Shown: positions 39,901-49,820 of the stretch, in pieces
How positions within the stretch are numbered: position 1 is the first letter of the stretch
Layout: each line of letters begins with the position of its first letter
Assembly: GCF_003443735.1 (NCBI RefSeq)
Contig: NZ_CP031969.1
Span: 1,922,001 to 1,986,000, forward strand
Reading direction: 5' to 3'
Length of the DNA: 64,000 nucleotides
Source of the DNA: Streptomyces sp. CC0208
GTDB taxonomy: Bacteria > Actinomycetota > Actinomycetes > Streptomycetales > Streptomycetaceae
Position numbers and translations under genes: made by a program
The notes under the pieces: model-generated
What the model saw: the letters and a program-made list of their open reading frames with translations, nothing else
What the model was told of the DNA's origin: nothing
Databases searched by the model: none

Positions 39901-40209
39901 GTCCTGCATCTGCGCGGGCACGTCGAGCAGGCGGAGGCGGAGTACCGCACGGTGCTCACGGACTGCGTGGAGACGCTGGGGCCGAGGCACCCGGGCACCC
40001 TGTCGGTACGGCACAACCTGGCAGGACTGCTCTGCCTCAAGGGTGAACTCGCGGCTGCCGAGGCGGAGTTCACGGAGGTGCGGGATGCCTGCCAGGAGGT
40101 GCTGGGGTTACGGCATCCACGGACCCTGGCCGCCCGGGAAGCCCTGGCCCGTCTGCGGTCCGAGGATCAGGCGCCCAGGGATCCCGACTCGGCGGCCACC
40201 GGCTCGTAG
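36943..40209 (+). CDS. NB-ARC/TPR STAND-type ATPase with two TTA codons
   Basis: A 1088-aa protein. Residues 1-130 have no recognised domain; 'AAAAAGTMVGLMTTDAW' near residue 10 could be a short hydrophobic helix. An NB-ARC NTPase follows: P-loop 'GMGGSGKT' 163-170, Walker B 'WLLVVDNAD' 241-249, 'LITSRD' 279-284 and 'GLPLAL' 333-338. Residues about 600-1070 are a tandem array of 42-residue TPRs of the kinesin-light-chain type (repeated 'LGxRHPxTLxxRHxLAxxL'). STAND proteins oligomerise on ligand sensing; bacterial members include regulators and antiphage sensors. TTA codons at 434 and 1056 (38242 and 40108) suggest bldA control. ATG 36943 has AGGGGG upstream. No effector domain is recognised, so the role is open. 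Confidence 0.85.
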   Translation: MFGAELFTQTAAAAAGTMVGLMTTDAWQAARQRMARFLRREDVERLDRARAELDAAPPARQEIMLREQRQEWDTTLRGLLARNPDLSGLLAEFVQEFSGLARPVFIQVQQAPAPLEPVRAPGALTVAPPLGRLDRRVRGREPLLDTLKQLVGKPTSGVRVLHGMGGSGKTTVALEIAAYAAALNVDVWWVTAKNPATLSAGMREVVAALGTPADLIDRAWSGRSSATDLLWRRLCDTASPWLLVVDNADEPEHLAPYGRLAEGRGWIRPAAELPGLVLITSRDSSPRTWGPWATLHSVDALEEDDATEVLWDLAGERAGSREDARLLTRRLGGLPLALRIAGSHLAAASAFPAWPGTTTVRTYADYRVALDERFAELLDERPPGRQGSNYSVPVTGTWELSLDLLERRGIVQARPLMRLLCCLGEAPVPLLGLLRPDRLAESSVLPGVTPQELYTALTSLADFGLVELHTPRGGDDHTRTLLMHPLVRDAGRLQRDLAEHMREYAAVVADLVVCATAELSEDDPADWPRWRLLLPHCDAPLALIGDPYEAEDDLVSKALRAAAAGARHLIRRGWLDRAEEVLGACEPVVLACGPRDPDALEVRSAAAHLLQLRGRLAAAETLVRSVLEDTRALFGDGSGETADARYALAELLCDRGRPAEAEVEYRSVYATRRTLLGERDPQTLAARKGVARMSQQRGLLAEAEEEHRLLLDAYRDALGDRHPDTLSARHDTAQVLHERGMFRQAEQELRETLQVCADVLGERHPGTLAVRHDLADVLRDRGLLVEAEHEFRTVLRLRADAYGEDHPETVAARHGLATVLRDRGWPGDAETEFREVFEVRRRLLGDMHPHTLVVRHNLADLLMERGQLEAAETEFREVYAARREVLGEHHLLTLSVRHGAAHVLHLRGRTDRAETEYRTVLADCVQTLGPRHPGTLAVRHNLADLLKDQGRLAAAEQEFREVYEARRTVLGEQHLLTLSVRHGAAHVLHLRGHVEQAEAEYRTVLTDCVETLGPRHPGTLSVRHNLAGLLCLKGELAAAEAEFTEVRDACQEVLGLRHPRTLAAREALARLRSEDQAPRDPDSAATGS
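39595..40098 (+). repeat. Tandem duplication of a two-TPR module inside the STAND gene
   Basis: Two consecutive 252-bp units (39595-39846 and 39847-40098) encode two TPRs each. Their 84-residue products share 63 identical residues, more than other TPR pairs in the array, and long stretches of DNA are near identical (around 39625-39660 and 39877-39912). This points to a recent in-frame duplication. Confidence 0.8.
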
Positions 40210-40919
40210 CCCGGGAAGTGCGCCGGGATCTGCGCCAGCTCCCACAGGGCGAGCGTCTTGTCGTCGTAGAAGTCGTCGGACTCGTCGTCGCCGATGACCT
40301 GCAGCGGTTCGGGCAGACCGAAGGGGGCAAGGCGCAGGTTGATCGGCCGCCACCAGCCCGTGACGATGTCGGTGTTGACGGGCGTCCGGGAGAAGGTCGT
40401 GGTGAGCAGATAGCGCGAGCCGCTCTCCCGGAAGCGGGTCAGCGCCTCCACCACATGCTGGTAGGAGAAGTGCACGAGGGCGTCCCGGCACACGATGAGA
40501 TCGACGCGCGGCACGGGCTGGGCGGTGAAGTCGAGCAGCTGGAACTCCCGCCCCGGGCCGGGGTGGTGAGCGCGGTTGGCCGCGACGAGCTCCGCGACGA
40601 CGTCCCCGCCGAGGTAGGTGGCCCCGTGCAGTTCGACGTGCTGCATCCAGTTCAGGTCACCGCAGGGCGCGTCCAGCACCGAGCGGACGCCCAAGTCCTC
40701 GATGAGTGCGCCGAGTCGGCCGATGACCCGCTTCATGCGCTGCAGCTCGGAGCCCGGTCCTGAGCGGGTCTCGTCGGAGCCCCAGCGGTTGGTGCGGTAG
40801 ATGTCCGTGAACACGTCATGCAGGTCGGGCTCGTCACGGGCGTCCGTGACGTCGACGTAGCGCCGCGCGTCCACGTCGTAGACGGGCTCCCCAGGATTGC
40901 GCAGGTACCGCGGGGTCAA
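40167..40919 (-). CDS. Class I SAM-dependent methyltransferase
   Basis: A 250-aa Rossmann-fold methyltransferase. Motif I is 'SVLDAPCGDLNWM', followed by 'YLGGDVVAELVAAN' and the post-I region 'VDLIVCRDALVHFSY' (motif IV/V). The TTG at 40919 has the best ribosome site (AAAGAGGA) and gives MTPRYLRNPGEPVYDVD. Upstream alternatives (GTG near 40973, ATG 41018) lack one, and the ATG would overlap the next gene. Its last 43 bp overlap the 3' end of the convergent STAND gene. It is probably cotranscribed with the ARMT1-like gene upstream. Methyl acceptor unknown. Confidence 0.82.
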   Translation of the reverse strand: MTPRYLRNPGEPVYDVDARRYVDVTDARDEPDLHDVFTDIYRTNRWGSDETRSGPGSELQRMKRVIGRLGALIEDLGVRSVLDAPCGDLNWMQHVELHGATYLGGDVVAELVAANRAHHPGPGREFQLLDFTAQPVPRVDLIVCRDALVHFSYQHVVEALTRFRESGSRYLLTTTFSRTPVNTDIVTGWWRPINLRLAPFGLPEPLQVIGDDESDDFYDDKTLALWELAQIPAHFPGYEPVAAESGSLGA

Positions 40920-40992
40920 TGACGTCCTCTTTCGCTGCCCGTCGGCGGGACGTAGGGCAGCCCACCGGTGCACGTCGGCAGCATAACGCTCC

Positions 40993-42144
40993 TCAGGGCC
41001 GGACCTGGATGAGCGCATGGGTCCCGCTCGTCCGCCAGCGCCGCCCCTCCGCCTCGTCCAGCGCGGCCTCCGTACGCCCGTCGAGACCGGTGACCACATC
41101 GGACTTCAGGGTGCGCAGAGCGGCGACCGGTCCCGGGAAGTACGCCGTCGCGTCGGCGAACAGCGTGGTCGGCGCCCACCACCGGTCACCCACCAGACGC
41201 CGGTAGTTGAGGTCTCCCTTCAGGACGGTGAGCGCGGCGCCGCCGATCTCCGCCCGAAGGTCGTCCGGCATGTCCGCGTACGGCAGCGGAGCGCAGGAGA
41301 ACGCGTGCGCGCGGACCCTGAGGCGCCCGTCGGCCATGGCGTCCCACAGCCGGCGCCCGTACCCGGCGGCCTCCCCCGGCGCCCGCACGAGCCGGCGCAG
41401 CGCGTCGACCACGTCGGCGGTGGTGGCGTCGGAGACGTAGTAGGGGTACGGCTTCACATGCAGTACGGCCCGCTCGACACGGCCGTGTTCGAGGAGGTGG
41501 GCAAGGAGAAGCAGATCGGGGATGAGCTCGCGTCCGGCGTTGTCGGCGATCAGGCACAGGGTGCCGACACCATCGAGCAGCGACCGGAGCCGCTCGCTGT
41601 CGTCGACGACCAGGTCCGGTACGGCGTCCCGCCCCTCGGCCGCCCCGTCGGAGAGCCGGAACCCGAGGTCGGCACGGTTGCCCCACAGCGACCCGTGCAC
41701 CAGGGCCGCGCCCTGCTCCTCGACCGGCAGGGCGGCGAGTTCGTCCAGCGCCGTCAACTCCTGGTCCGTCTCCGGGGAGTCGAGTTCGGCGAGCTTGGAG
41801 GGCCGGAAGGGGTCGATGCCGTGCCAGGGTCCGTCCCCGAAGTAGCCGACGGCGTCGAGGAGCCGCCGGTAGAAGTGGCTCTCGGACCAGAGCCACGGCA
41901 CGTCGAACCAGGACTGCCCGAGGTAACCGCCGATCCCCCACTCGGCCCACGCCCCGCCGGGAAGCGGCTCGATCACACCCTTCGTGCAGCTGTCGAGCAG
42001 CGCGTCGAGTGCGCGGTGCTGCTCGGGGCCGTAGGGGAACGCCTCCCGCACCTGCTCGATGATCGCGGGATGCCGTTCGGCGAGCACGCTGTACGGGAAG
42101 GAACCAGGTTCGTTGCCGAGGATGACGGCGGCGCCCATAGACAT
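40993..42144 (-). CDS. ARMT1-like damage-control phosphatase (DUF89)
   Basis: A 383-aa protein of the DUF89/ARMT1 family, metal-dependent phosphatases thought to remove damaged or excess sugar-phosphate metabolites. The metal site is 'LIADNAGRELIPDLLLL' (Asp-Asn), with 'LKGDLNYRRLVGDRWW' (Lys-Gly-Asp) further on and 'HVKPYPYYVSD' between. Start MSMGAAVILGNEPGSF matches the family. The gene lies 25 bp downstream of the TetR gene on the same strand. The name methyltransferase used for some ARMT1 homologues is not supported here. Confidence 0.88.
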   Translation of the reverse strand: MSMGAAVILGNEPGSFPYSVLAERHPAIIEQVREAFPYGPEQHRALDALLDSCTKGVIEPLPGGAWAEWGIGGYLGQSWFDVPWLWSESHFYRRLLDAVGYFGDGPWHGIDPFRPSKLAELDSPETDQELTALDELAALPVEEQGAALVHGSLWGNRADLGFRLSDGAAEGRDAVPDLVVDDSERLRSLLDGVGTLCLIADNAGRELIPDLLLLAHLLEHGRVERAVLHVKPYPYYVSDATTADVVDALRRLVRAPGEAAGYGRRLWDAMADGRLRVRAHAFSCAPLPYADMPDDLRAEIGGAALTVLKGDLNYRRLVGDRWWAPTTLFADATAYFPGPVAALRTLKSDVVTGLDGRTEAALDEAEGRRWRTSGTHALIQVRP

Positions 42145-42169
42145 GGACCGACTGTAGCCAGGAACACGC

Positions 42170-42820
42170 TCACCCGCTGCTCCGGGACTCCTGCTCCAGC
42201 TGACTGACCAGCGCCAGATACCGCGCCCGCCGAGGCACCGGCACCAGCCCCCGGATCATCACGTGCCACATCTCCGCGAGCCGCCGCGGCTGCCGTCCCA
42301 CCGGCTCCAGATGCCGTCCCACCACCCGCGTCCCGACGAAGAAGCACACCAGCGAGTGCGCCACCGCGTCCACATCGGTGTCCGGGTGGAGGTCGGCCTC
42401 CTTGACCGCCCCCAGCAGCTTCCCCGTGGCCAGGTCCAGCCACTCCGTGAACGGGTGCCGCAGCGGCGGCCGTACCTCGACTCCCCCTGTGGCGAGCCGC
42501 AGCCCGGCCCGGAGCACCGGTCCCTCGACCGACAGGCGCGCTATCCCGAAGGTGACGCGGACCAGCGCCTCCAGCGAGGTGTACCCCCGGGCGTCCACGT
42601 CCCCCGCCAGCTGCCGCGACGCCCGCGACTGGATCTCCATGATCGCGTGCGCGAGGTCGTCCTTCGCCGCGAAGTGGAAGTACAGCGCGCCTTTGGTGAC
42701 TCGGGCGTGCGCGACGATGTCGCTGAGACTGGTCGATTCATAGCCGCGACGGTCGAACAGATCGGCGGCGGCCGTGATGATCGTCGCTCGGGTCTGTTCA
42801 GCGCGTAACTGCCTCGGCAT
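42170..42820 (-). CDS. TetR-family gamma-butyrolactone receptor-like regulator (TTA-containing)
   Basis: A 216-aa TetR-type regulator of the ArpA/ScbR group. The N-terminal HTH contains 'TSLSDIVAHARVTKGALYFH', typical of butyrolactone receptors. The ligand domain has a Trp near residue 127 ('PFTEW') where ArpA has its essential ligand-pocket Trp. The ATG at 42820 follows AGGAG; GTG 42829 is only one base past it. Codon 5 is TTA (42808-42806), so translation should depend on bldA. An ARE-like palindrome lies just upstream (42844-42867), suggesting autorepression. It follows the AfsA gene on the same strand. Confidence 0.85.
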   Translation of the reverse strand: MPRQLRAEQTRATIITAAADLFDRRGYESTSLSDIVAHARVTKGALYFHFAAKDDLAHAIMEIQSRASRQLAGDVDARGYTSLEALVRVTFGIARLSVEGPVLRAGLRLATGGVEVRPPLRHPFTEWLDLATGKLLGAVKEADLHPDTDVDAVAHSLVCFFVGTRVVGRHLEPVGRQPRRLAEMWHVMIRGLVPVPRRARYLALVSQLEQESRSSG

Positions 42821-42843
42821 CGACTGCACACTCCTGGTACGGA

Positions 42844-42867
42844 AAAGAACGGGTCATGCCGTTTGTT
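42844..42867. promoter_or_regulatory. ARE-like operator (butyrolactone receptor binding site)
   Basis: AAAGAACGG-GTCATG-CCGTTTGTT is an imperfect palindrome (7 of 9 arm positions pair). It contains the CCGTTTGTTT half typical of autoregulatory elements bound by ArpA/ScbR-type repressors. It lies 24 bp upstream of the TetR start and 24 bp past the AfsA stop. Confidence 0.6.
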
Positions 42868-42890
42868 TCTTACTCCCTGTACACGATAAC

Positions 42891-43817
42891 TCACCCTGCG
42901 ACGGCACCCACCAGACACTCGAAGACCACCGACTCCCCTTGCCGCGCGATCACTTGTACGTCGGTGCCGTCCTCCCCGCTCACTTCCGTCCAGACCGGTT
43001 GGTCGAGCTCCGCGTACTGGTGAAACGTGGCGTGGAACGACGTCGGCACCCGGCGCTCGCGCCCGCCGTGCGCCCGTACGGTCTGGAGGGCGGCCTCCAG
43101 CAGGAGCATGCCGGGGACGTGGTCCAGGGGATGGTCGAAGAAAACAGGATGAGCGGTATCCACGCGCAGCCGCCAACGGCCGGGGCGTGCGGCGGGCGAA
43201 AGGAGGACGTCGGCGGCGAGGGCCCGGCCGACCGTGTCGGCGGGCAGCGGCGGTGGCAGCGGCCGCGGCAGTCGCAGGGCACCGACGTCGGCGGTACGTC
43301 CCCCGCGCAGCCGGCGGTAGACGGACTCGTTCGTCCAGGTCACGGATATACGGCCGGTCGCGACCCGCTCACCGCCCAGGCGTACGGCGGCGTCGTAGCG
43401 CAGTGCGGCCGGGCGGCCGGCGCGGCGGCGGACCTCCGCGGCGGTGATGTCGATGACGGGTTCGGCGGGTGCGGTGCCGACGGCCAGGTGTTCCGGGCGG
43501 GTGTCGACCCGCAGTTCCTTCAGGACGAACTGATGGCCGAGCGGGACCTCGTACTCCGCGTGGGCGAGCAGCGCCCCGCACTGGCGGACCGTTTCTGCGA
43601 CCAACAGCGGCTCGTACGCCGAGCGGTCCGGAGACACGTGTAACTGATGGACGCGCGGCCACTGTGCGGTGATGGCGAACCGGTCGGTGTCCGTCCTGGC
43701 CCAGCCGGTGAGGAGGATCTCCGCGACGGCCACGCGGTGCACGAACTCCCGGGGTACGGTCGCCGTCAGGGGCCCGGCACCGGGCCGGGCCTGCGCGAAC
43801 TGCCGTAACTCTGGCAT
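42891..43817 (-). CDS. AfsA-family gamma-butyrolactone biosynthesis protein (TTA at codon 4)
   Basis: A 308-aa A-factor-type synthase that condenses a beta-ketoacyl group with dihydroxyacetone phosphate, the first step of gamma-butyrolactone signal synthesis. Two AfsA (hotdog) repeats are visible: residues about 20-150 ('FVHRVAVAEILLTGW') and about 185-300 ('FFDHPLDHVPGMLLLEAALQ'). The ATG at 43817 follows GAGGGG. Codon 4 is TTA (43808-43806), so production of the signal may need bldA. It is divergent from a second TetR receptor homologue, as scbA/scbR are. No ketoreductase or phosphatase partner gene is adjacent. Confidence 0.92.
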   Translation of the reverse strand: MPELRQFAQARPGAGPLTATVPREFVHRVAVAEILLTGWARTDTDRFAITAQWPRVHQLHVSPDRSAYEPLLVAETVRQCGALLAHAEYEVPLGHQFVLKELRVDTRPEHLAVGTAPAEPVIDITAAEVRRRAGRPAALRYDAAVRLGGERVATGRISVTWTNESVYRRLRGGRTADVGALRLPRPLPPPLPADTVGRALAADVLLSPAARPGRWRLRVDTAHPVFFDHPLDHVPGMLLLEAALQTVRAHGGRERRVPTSFHATFHQYAELDQPVWTEVSGEDGTDVQVIARQGESVVFECLVGAVAG

Positions 43818-43968
43818 GTTTCCCCTCGTTCCTCCGAAGCGATGACGGACGGTGAGGTGCCCGTGCCCGTGCCGGTGAGCGATAGAGTACGAGGGATTCC
43901 GGTCTGTTTTCAATGTGACCTGATCGAGACCGGACGAGATCCGAACTCGGCGCATGGGAGGGGTTCTT
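43818..43968. promoter_or_regulatory. Divergent AfsA/TetR promoter region with ARE-like half site
   Basis: This region contains CGGTCTGTTT (43900-43909), close to the CGGTWTGTTT half of the ARE consensus, in a locally AT-rich stretch. A perfect 7-bp inverted repeat CCGGTCT...AGACCGG (43899-43905 and 43927-43933) overlaps it. It is a candidate binding site for one or both TetR receptors. The left ARE half is poor. Confidence 0.45.
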
Positions 43969-44631
43969 ATGGCGAGACAGGAGCGCGCCATCAGGACACG
44001 CAGGACGATCGTGGAGGCCGCGGGCGCCGTCTTCGACGAGCACGGGTACGCCGCGAGCACCATCGCGATGGTGCTGGAGCGGGCCGACGTCACCAAGGGT
44101 GCGCTGTATTTTCACTTCCCCTCCAAGGAGTCCCTGGCCCAGGCGGTGCTCGACGAGCAGTTGCCGCTGGGTGCCGTACCGCCGCATCCGTGCAAGGTGC
44201 AGGAGATCGTCGACACGACGTTCGTCTTCGGGCAGCGGCTGCGGACCAACTCCCTGCTGAAGGGAAGCGTGCGACTGACGGTGGACCAGTGCGCGCCGCC
44301 CGGTGTCGATCACACGGGGCCGTTCCGGCAGTGGAGCGAGCATGTGGTGTCGCTGCTGCAAGAGGCGCGGGAACAGGGCGAGTTGCTGCCCACCGTCGCG
44401 CTGCGGGACACGGCGGATCTGCTGGTCGGGGCGTTCGCCGGAGTGCAGTTGATGTCACGGGCGCTGCACGGGCGGGAGGATCTCGCGCACCGGATCTCCG
44501 TCATGTGGGCTCACATGCTGCCCAGCATCGTGGTCCCGGGGCTGCTGGTCGGCCTCGACAGCCGACCCGACCGCGGGGCACGGGTGCTGGCGTCCCTCGG
44601 GAGCGGTGAACTGGTGGGCGCCCAGGCCTGA
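43969..44631 (+). CDS. TetR-family gamma-butyrolactone receptor-like regulator
   Basis: A 220-aa ArpA/ScbR-type TetR regulator. The HTH includes 'STIAMVLERADVTKGALYFH'. The ligand domain carries Trp122 ('PFRQW') at the position of the ArpA ligand-pocket Trp. The ATG at 43969 has an excellent GGGAGGGG site and no TTA codon was seen. It is divergent from the AfsA homologue, the position of ScbR in S. coelicolor, so it is the best candidate for the true receptor; the other TetR (42170-42820) could be a second receptor or a pseudo-receptor. It ends in a strong hairpin terminator. Confidence 0.88.
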   Translation: MARQERAIRTRRTIVEAAGAVFDEHGYAASTIAMVLERADVTKGALYFHFPSKESLAQAVLDEQLPLGAVPPHPCKVQEIVDTTFVFGQRLRTNSLLKGSVRLTVDQCAPPGVDHTGPFRQWSEHVVSLLQEAREQGELLPTVALRDTADLLVGAFAGVQLMSRALHGREDLAHRISVMWAHMLPSIVVPGLLVGLDSRPDRGARVLASLGSGELVGAQA

Positions 44632-44660
44632 TCGGGCACCCCTGTCACGGGCAGCACGCA

Positions 44661-44701
44661 GGTGGGCCGGCCGGTGCCCCATCCGCACCGGCCGGCCCAC
44701 C
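44661..44701. terminator. Perfect 17-bp hairpin between convergent genes
   Basis: Arms 44661-44677 and 44685-44701 are perfect inverted repeats around a 7-base loop. It separates the convergent TetR (+) and S8 protease (-) genes and is a very likely bidirectional terminator. Confidence 0.9.
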
Positions 44702-44717
44702 CGTTCAGGGAGTTCGC

Positions 44718-46502
<1,785 letters not shown>

Positions 46503-46870
46503 GGGCTTGCCTTTCGTGGCCGTGCTCCGGGCAGCGCGGAGCATCAGTCGAATCGCTTCGTCGATGAAGCAGCGGGGGGTGACGCCAGGAGCGCGGCGGC
46601 CGGCCATACGTGGGGGGCGTGACCCGTTCGGGGTTACCTGTGGGTCAGCTGTGGTCGAACGATAGGCAAAGAGCAGGTCATGCGGATACAGGGGAAACCC
46701 TTGATCGGGCCGGAAACACCCCCTCCACGGTGGCCGGTTGAGCGGGGGTGGCCGCTTTGCCCGCGTCTGCGCGGGAGCGGCCGAGCCGGTGTGCCGGTGA
46801 ACGCGCGGGGCACGCCGTCCGTACTGCACGGAAGCCCGTCGTTCCCGCGCCGCCCGAGGAGGCGTTCCGG
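46503..46870. other. Shared upstream region of the protease and LPMO genes
   Basis: These 368 bp lie between two divergent secreted-enzyme genes. No gene, hairpin or recognisable operator (for example a DasR-type dre site) was seen. The region around 46640-46700 is less GC-rich and is the likely promoter area for both. Confidence 0.4.
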
Positions 46871-47809
46871 ATGTTCCGGATGCCCTGGACCACCGCCCGT
46901 CGTACCAGCGCGGCGGCCGCCGCCGCCCTGACCCCGTTCCTGCTGACCGTGTTCGCGGCGGCGCCCGCGCAGGCCCACGGCGCTCCCACCGATCCGGTCA
47001 GCCGGGTCTTCGCCTGCTCCCCCGACGGTGACTCCACGGGCACGCCCGCCTGCCGGACCGCCGTGGCGGCGAACGGCTCGCCCTTCACGGCGTGGGACAA
47101 CCTGAGGGTCGCGAACGTGAACGGCCGGGACCGGCAGACGATCCCCGACGGGAAGCTGTGCAGCGGCGGCCTGCCCGCCTACCGAGGCCTCGACCTGGCC
47201 CGCTCCGACTGGCCGGCCACCCGCCTGTCCCCCGGCGCGACCCTGACCATGAAGTACGTCTCGACGATCCCGCACACCGGCACGTTCCGCATGTACCTCA
47301 CCGAGCCCGGCTACGACCCGTCGAAGCCGCTGAAGTGGTCCGATCTCCCGGAGCAGCCGTTCGCCCAGGCCAAGGACCCGGCGCTGACGAACGGCGCGTA
47401 CCGGATCCGGATGACGTTGCCGAAGGACCGCACGGGCCGGCAGGTGCTGTACACGATCTGGCAGAACAGCAGTACGGCGGACACGTACTACTCGTGCTCG
47501 GACGTGGTGTTCCCGGCGGCGGCCGGCAAGGGCGGGGGCGAGGCGAGCGCCGCCGCGTCGCCGACCCGGTCGAAGGCGGCGGAGAAGAAACCCGCGCAGA
47601 GCCCGACGCCGGCCGCTCCCGCCGTCACGCCCTCGCCGACGCCGTCCGTGGCACGTTCGGCGGGTGCCGCCGTGCCCGACTCCACTCCGGTGGCGGCCGA
47701 CGCCGATCCCGGCTCCGGTCCTTCCGCGCCCATGATGGCGGGCGGCGCCGCCGCGGTGCTGGTGCTCACCGGGGGCGCCGCCCTGGCGCTTCGTCTGCGC
47801 CGACGCTGA
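46871..47809 (+). CDS. AA10 lytic polysaccharide monooxygenase, membrane-anchored
   Basis: A 312-aa secreted copper enzyme (AA10, chitin/cellulose-active LPMO). The signal peptide ends at 'AQA', exposing His36 as the mature N-terminus, the first copper-brace ligand. A second His is in 'VSTIPHTGTFRMYLTEP'. The catalytic domain runs to about residue 215 ('YYSCSDVVF'). A Ser/Pro/Ala linker and a C-terminal membrane helix with an Arg-rich tail ('ALALRLRRR') then tether it to the cell surface, unlike most free Streptomyces LPMOs. The ATG at 46871 follows GAGGAGG. Chitin or cellulose preference cannot be told. Confidence 0.88.
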   Translation: MFRMPWTTARRTSAAAAAALTPFLLTVFAAAPAQAHGAPTDPVSRVFACSPDGDSTGTPACRTAVAANGSPFTAWDNLRVANVNGRDRQTIPDGKLCSGGLPAYRGLDLARSDWPATRLSPGATLTMKYVSTIPHTGTFRMYLTEPGYDPSKPLKWSDLPEQPFAQAKDPALTNGAYRIRMTLPKDRTGRQVLYTIWQNSSTADTYYSCSDVVFPAAAGKGGGEASAAASPTRSKAAEKKPAQSPTPAAPAVTPSPTPSVARSAGAAVPDSTPVAADADPGSGPSAPMMAGGAAAVLVLTGGAALALRLRRR

Positions 47810-47827
47810 ACTACGAGGTTACGGAGT

Positions 47828-49154
<1,327 letters not shown>

Positions 49155-49820
49155 ATGGCCTCGTCCGTCGGCACCACCTCCGAGACCCCTGAAAGCGGTT
49201 CCGCACCCGAAGCCCCCGGCAGCTCCGCGAGACGCGGGCGGGTCCGGGGCCGCCGGGCCGCGATCATGGCCGTACCGGCCGTCGCGATCACCGCGGGGCT
49301 CGCGATCATGACCGCCGAGGGTGCTCTGGGTGCCCAGTTCGCCATCTCCGGCATGCCCTTCACGGTCACCGCGGAAAGCCTCGACGGCACCGGCTTCGAG
49401 CAGTTCGGCGGCCTCGACAACATGGCGGACAACAGCCCGAACGCCGGCGACACCGGTGGTCAGGTGCTGGTCGTGACCTCCGCCATCAAGAGCGCGACCC
49501 TTTCCAAGCTGTGCCAGAGCGTCGACCTGGGCGGCACCAACCTGAAGATCGAGGCAGGCTCCGGGGAGAGGAAGGTCGAGGCCACCGACCTGACCACGGA
49601 CTCGACCGAGATGTCCGGTAACGCCGCCTTCCGCAACATCGAGATCGGCAACGACGCCAGCACCCTCACCAAGGCGGGGGTGAAGGGCCCCCTCGGCGTC
49701 TTCAGCCAGCAGGCCGACACCGTGCACATCGACACCCTGCGGCAGACCAACTACGCCACCACGGCAGGTGTGTTCAAGCTGCCCGGCCTCAAGCTGAGCT
49801 TCAGCAGCAAGGCCTGCTGA
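49155..49820 (+). CDS. DUF6230 family membrane/surface protein
   Basis: A 221-aa protein with a short Arg-rich cytoplasmic tail, one membrane helix (about 36-58) and an extracytoplasmic domain. That domain contains 'ISGMPFTVTAESLDGTGFEQ' and 'TDSTEMSGNAAFRNIEIGND', and ends in Cys. This is the actinobacterial DUF6230 layout; homologues are sometimes mis-annotated as cholesterol esterase. The ATG has a GGGAG site. Its TGA overlaps the ATG of the DUF6114 gene (TGATG), so the pair is coupled. Function unknown. Confidence 0.85.
   Translation: MASSVGTTSETPESGSAPEAPGSSARRGRVRGRRAAIMAVPAVAITAGLAIMTAEGALGAQFAISGMPFTVTAESLDGTGFEQFGGLDNMADNSPNAGDTGGQVLVVTSAIKSATLSKLCQSVDLGGTNLKIEAGSGERKVEATDLTTDSTEMSGNAAFRNIEIGNDASTLTKAGVKGPLGVFSQQADTVHIDTLRQTNYATTAGVFKLPGLKLSFSSKAC

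Noticed and set aside
43818..44631. AfsA/TetR cassette taken as the edge of a secondary-metabolite gene cluster
   Set aside because: No polyketide, peptide or tailoring genes flank it in the window; the neighbours are housekeeping or secreted enzymes. Its target genes are probably elsewhere.
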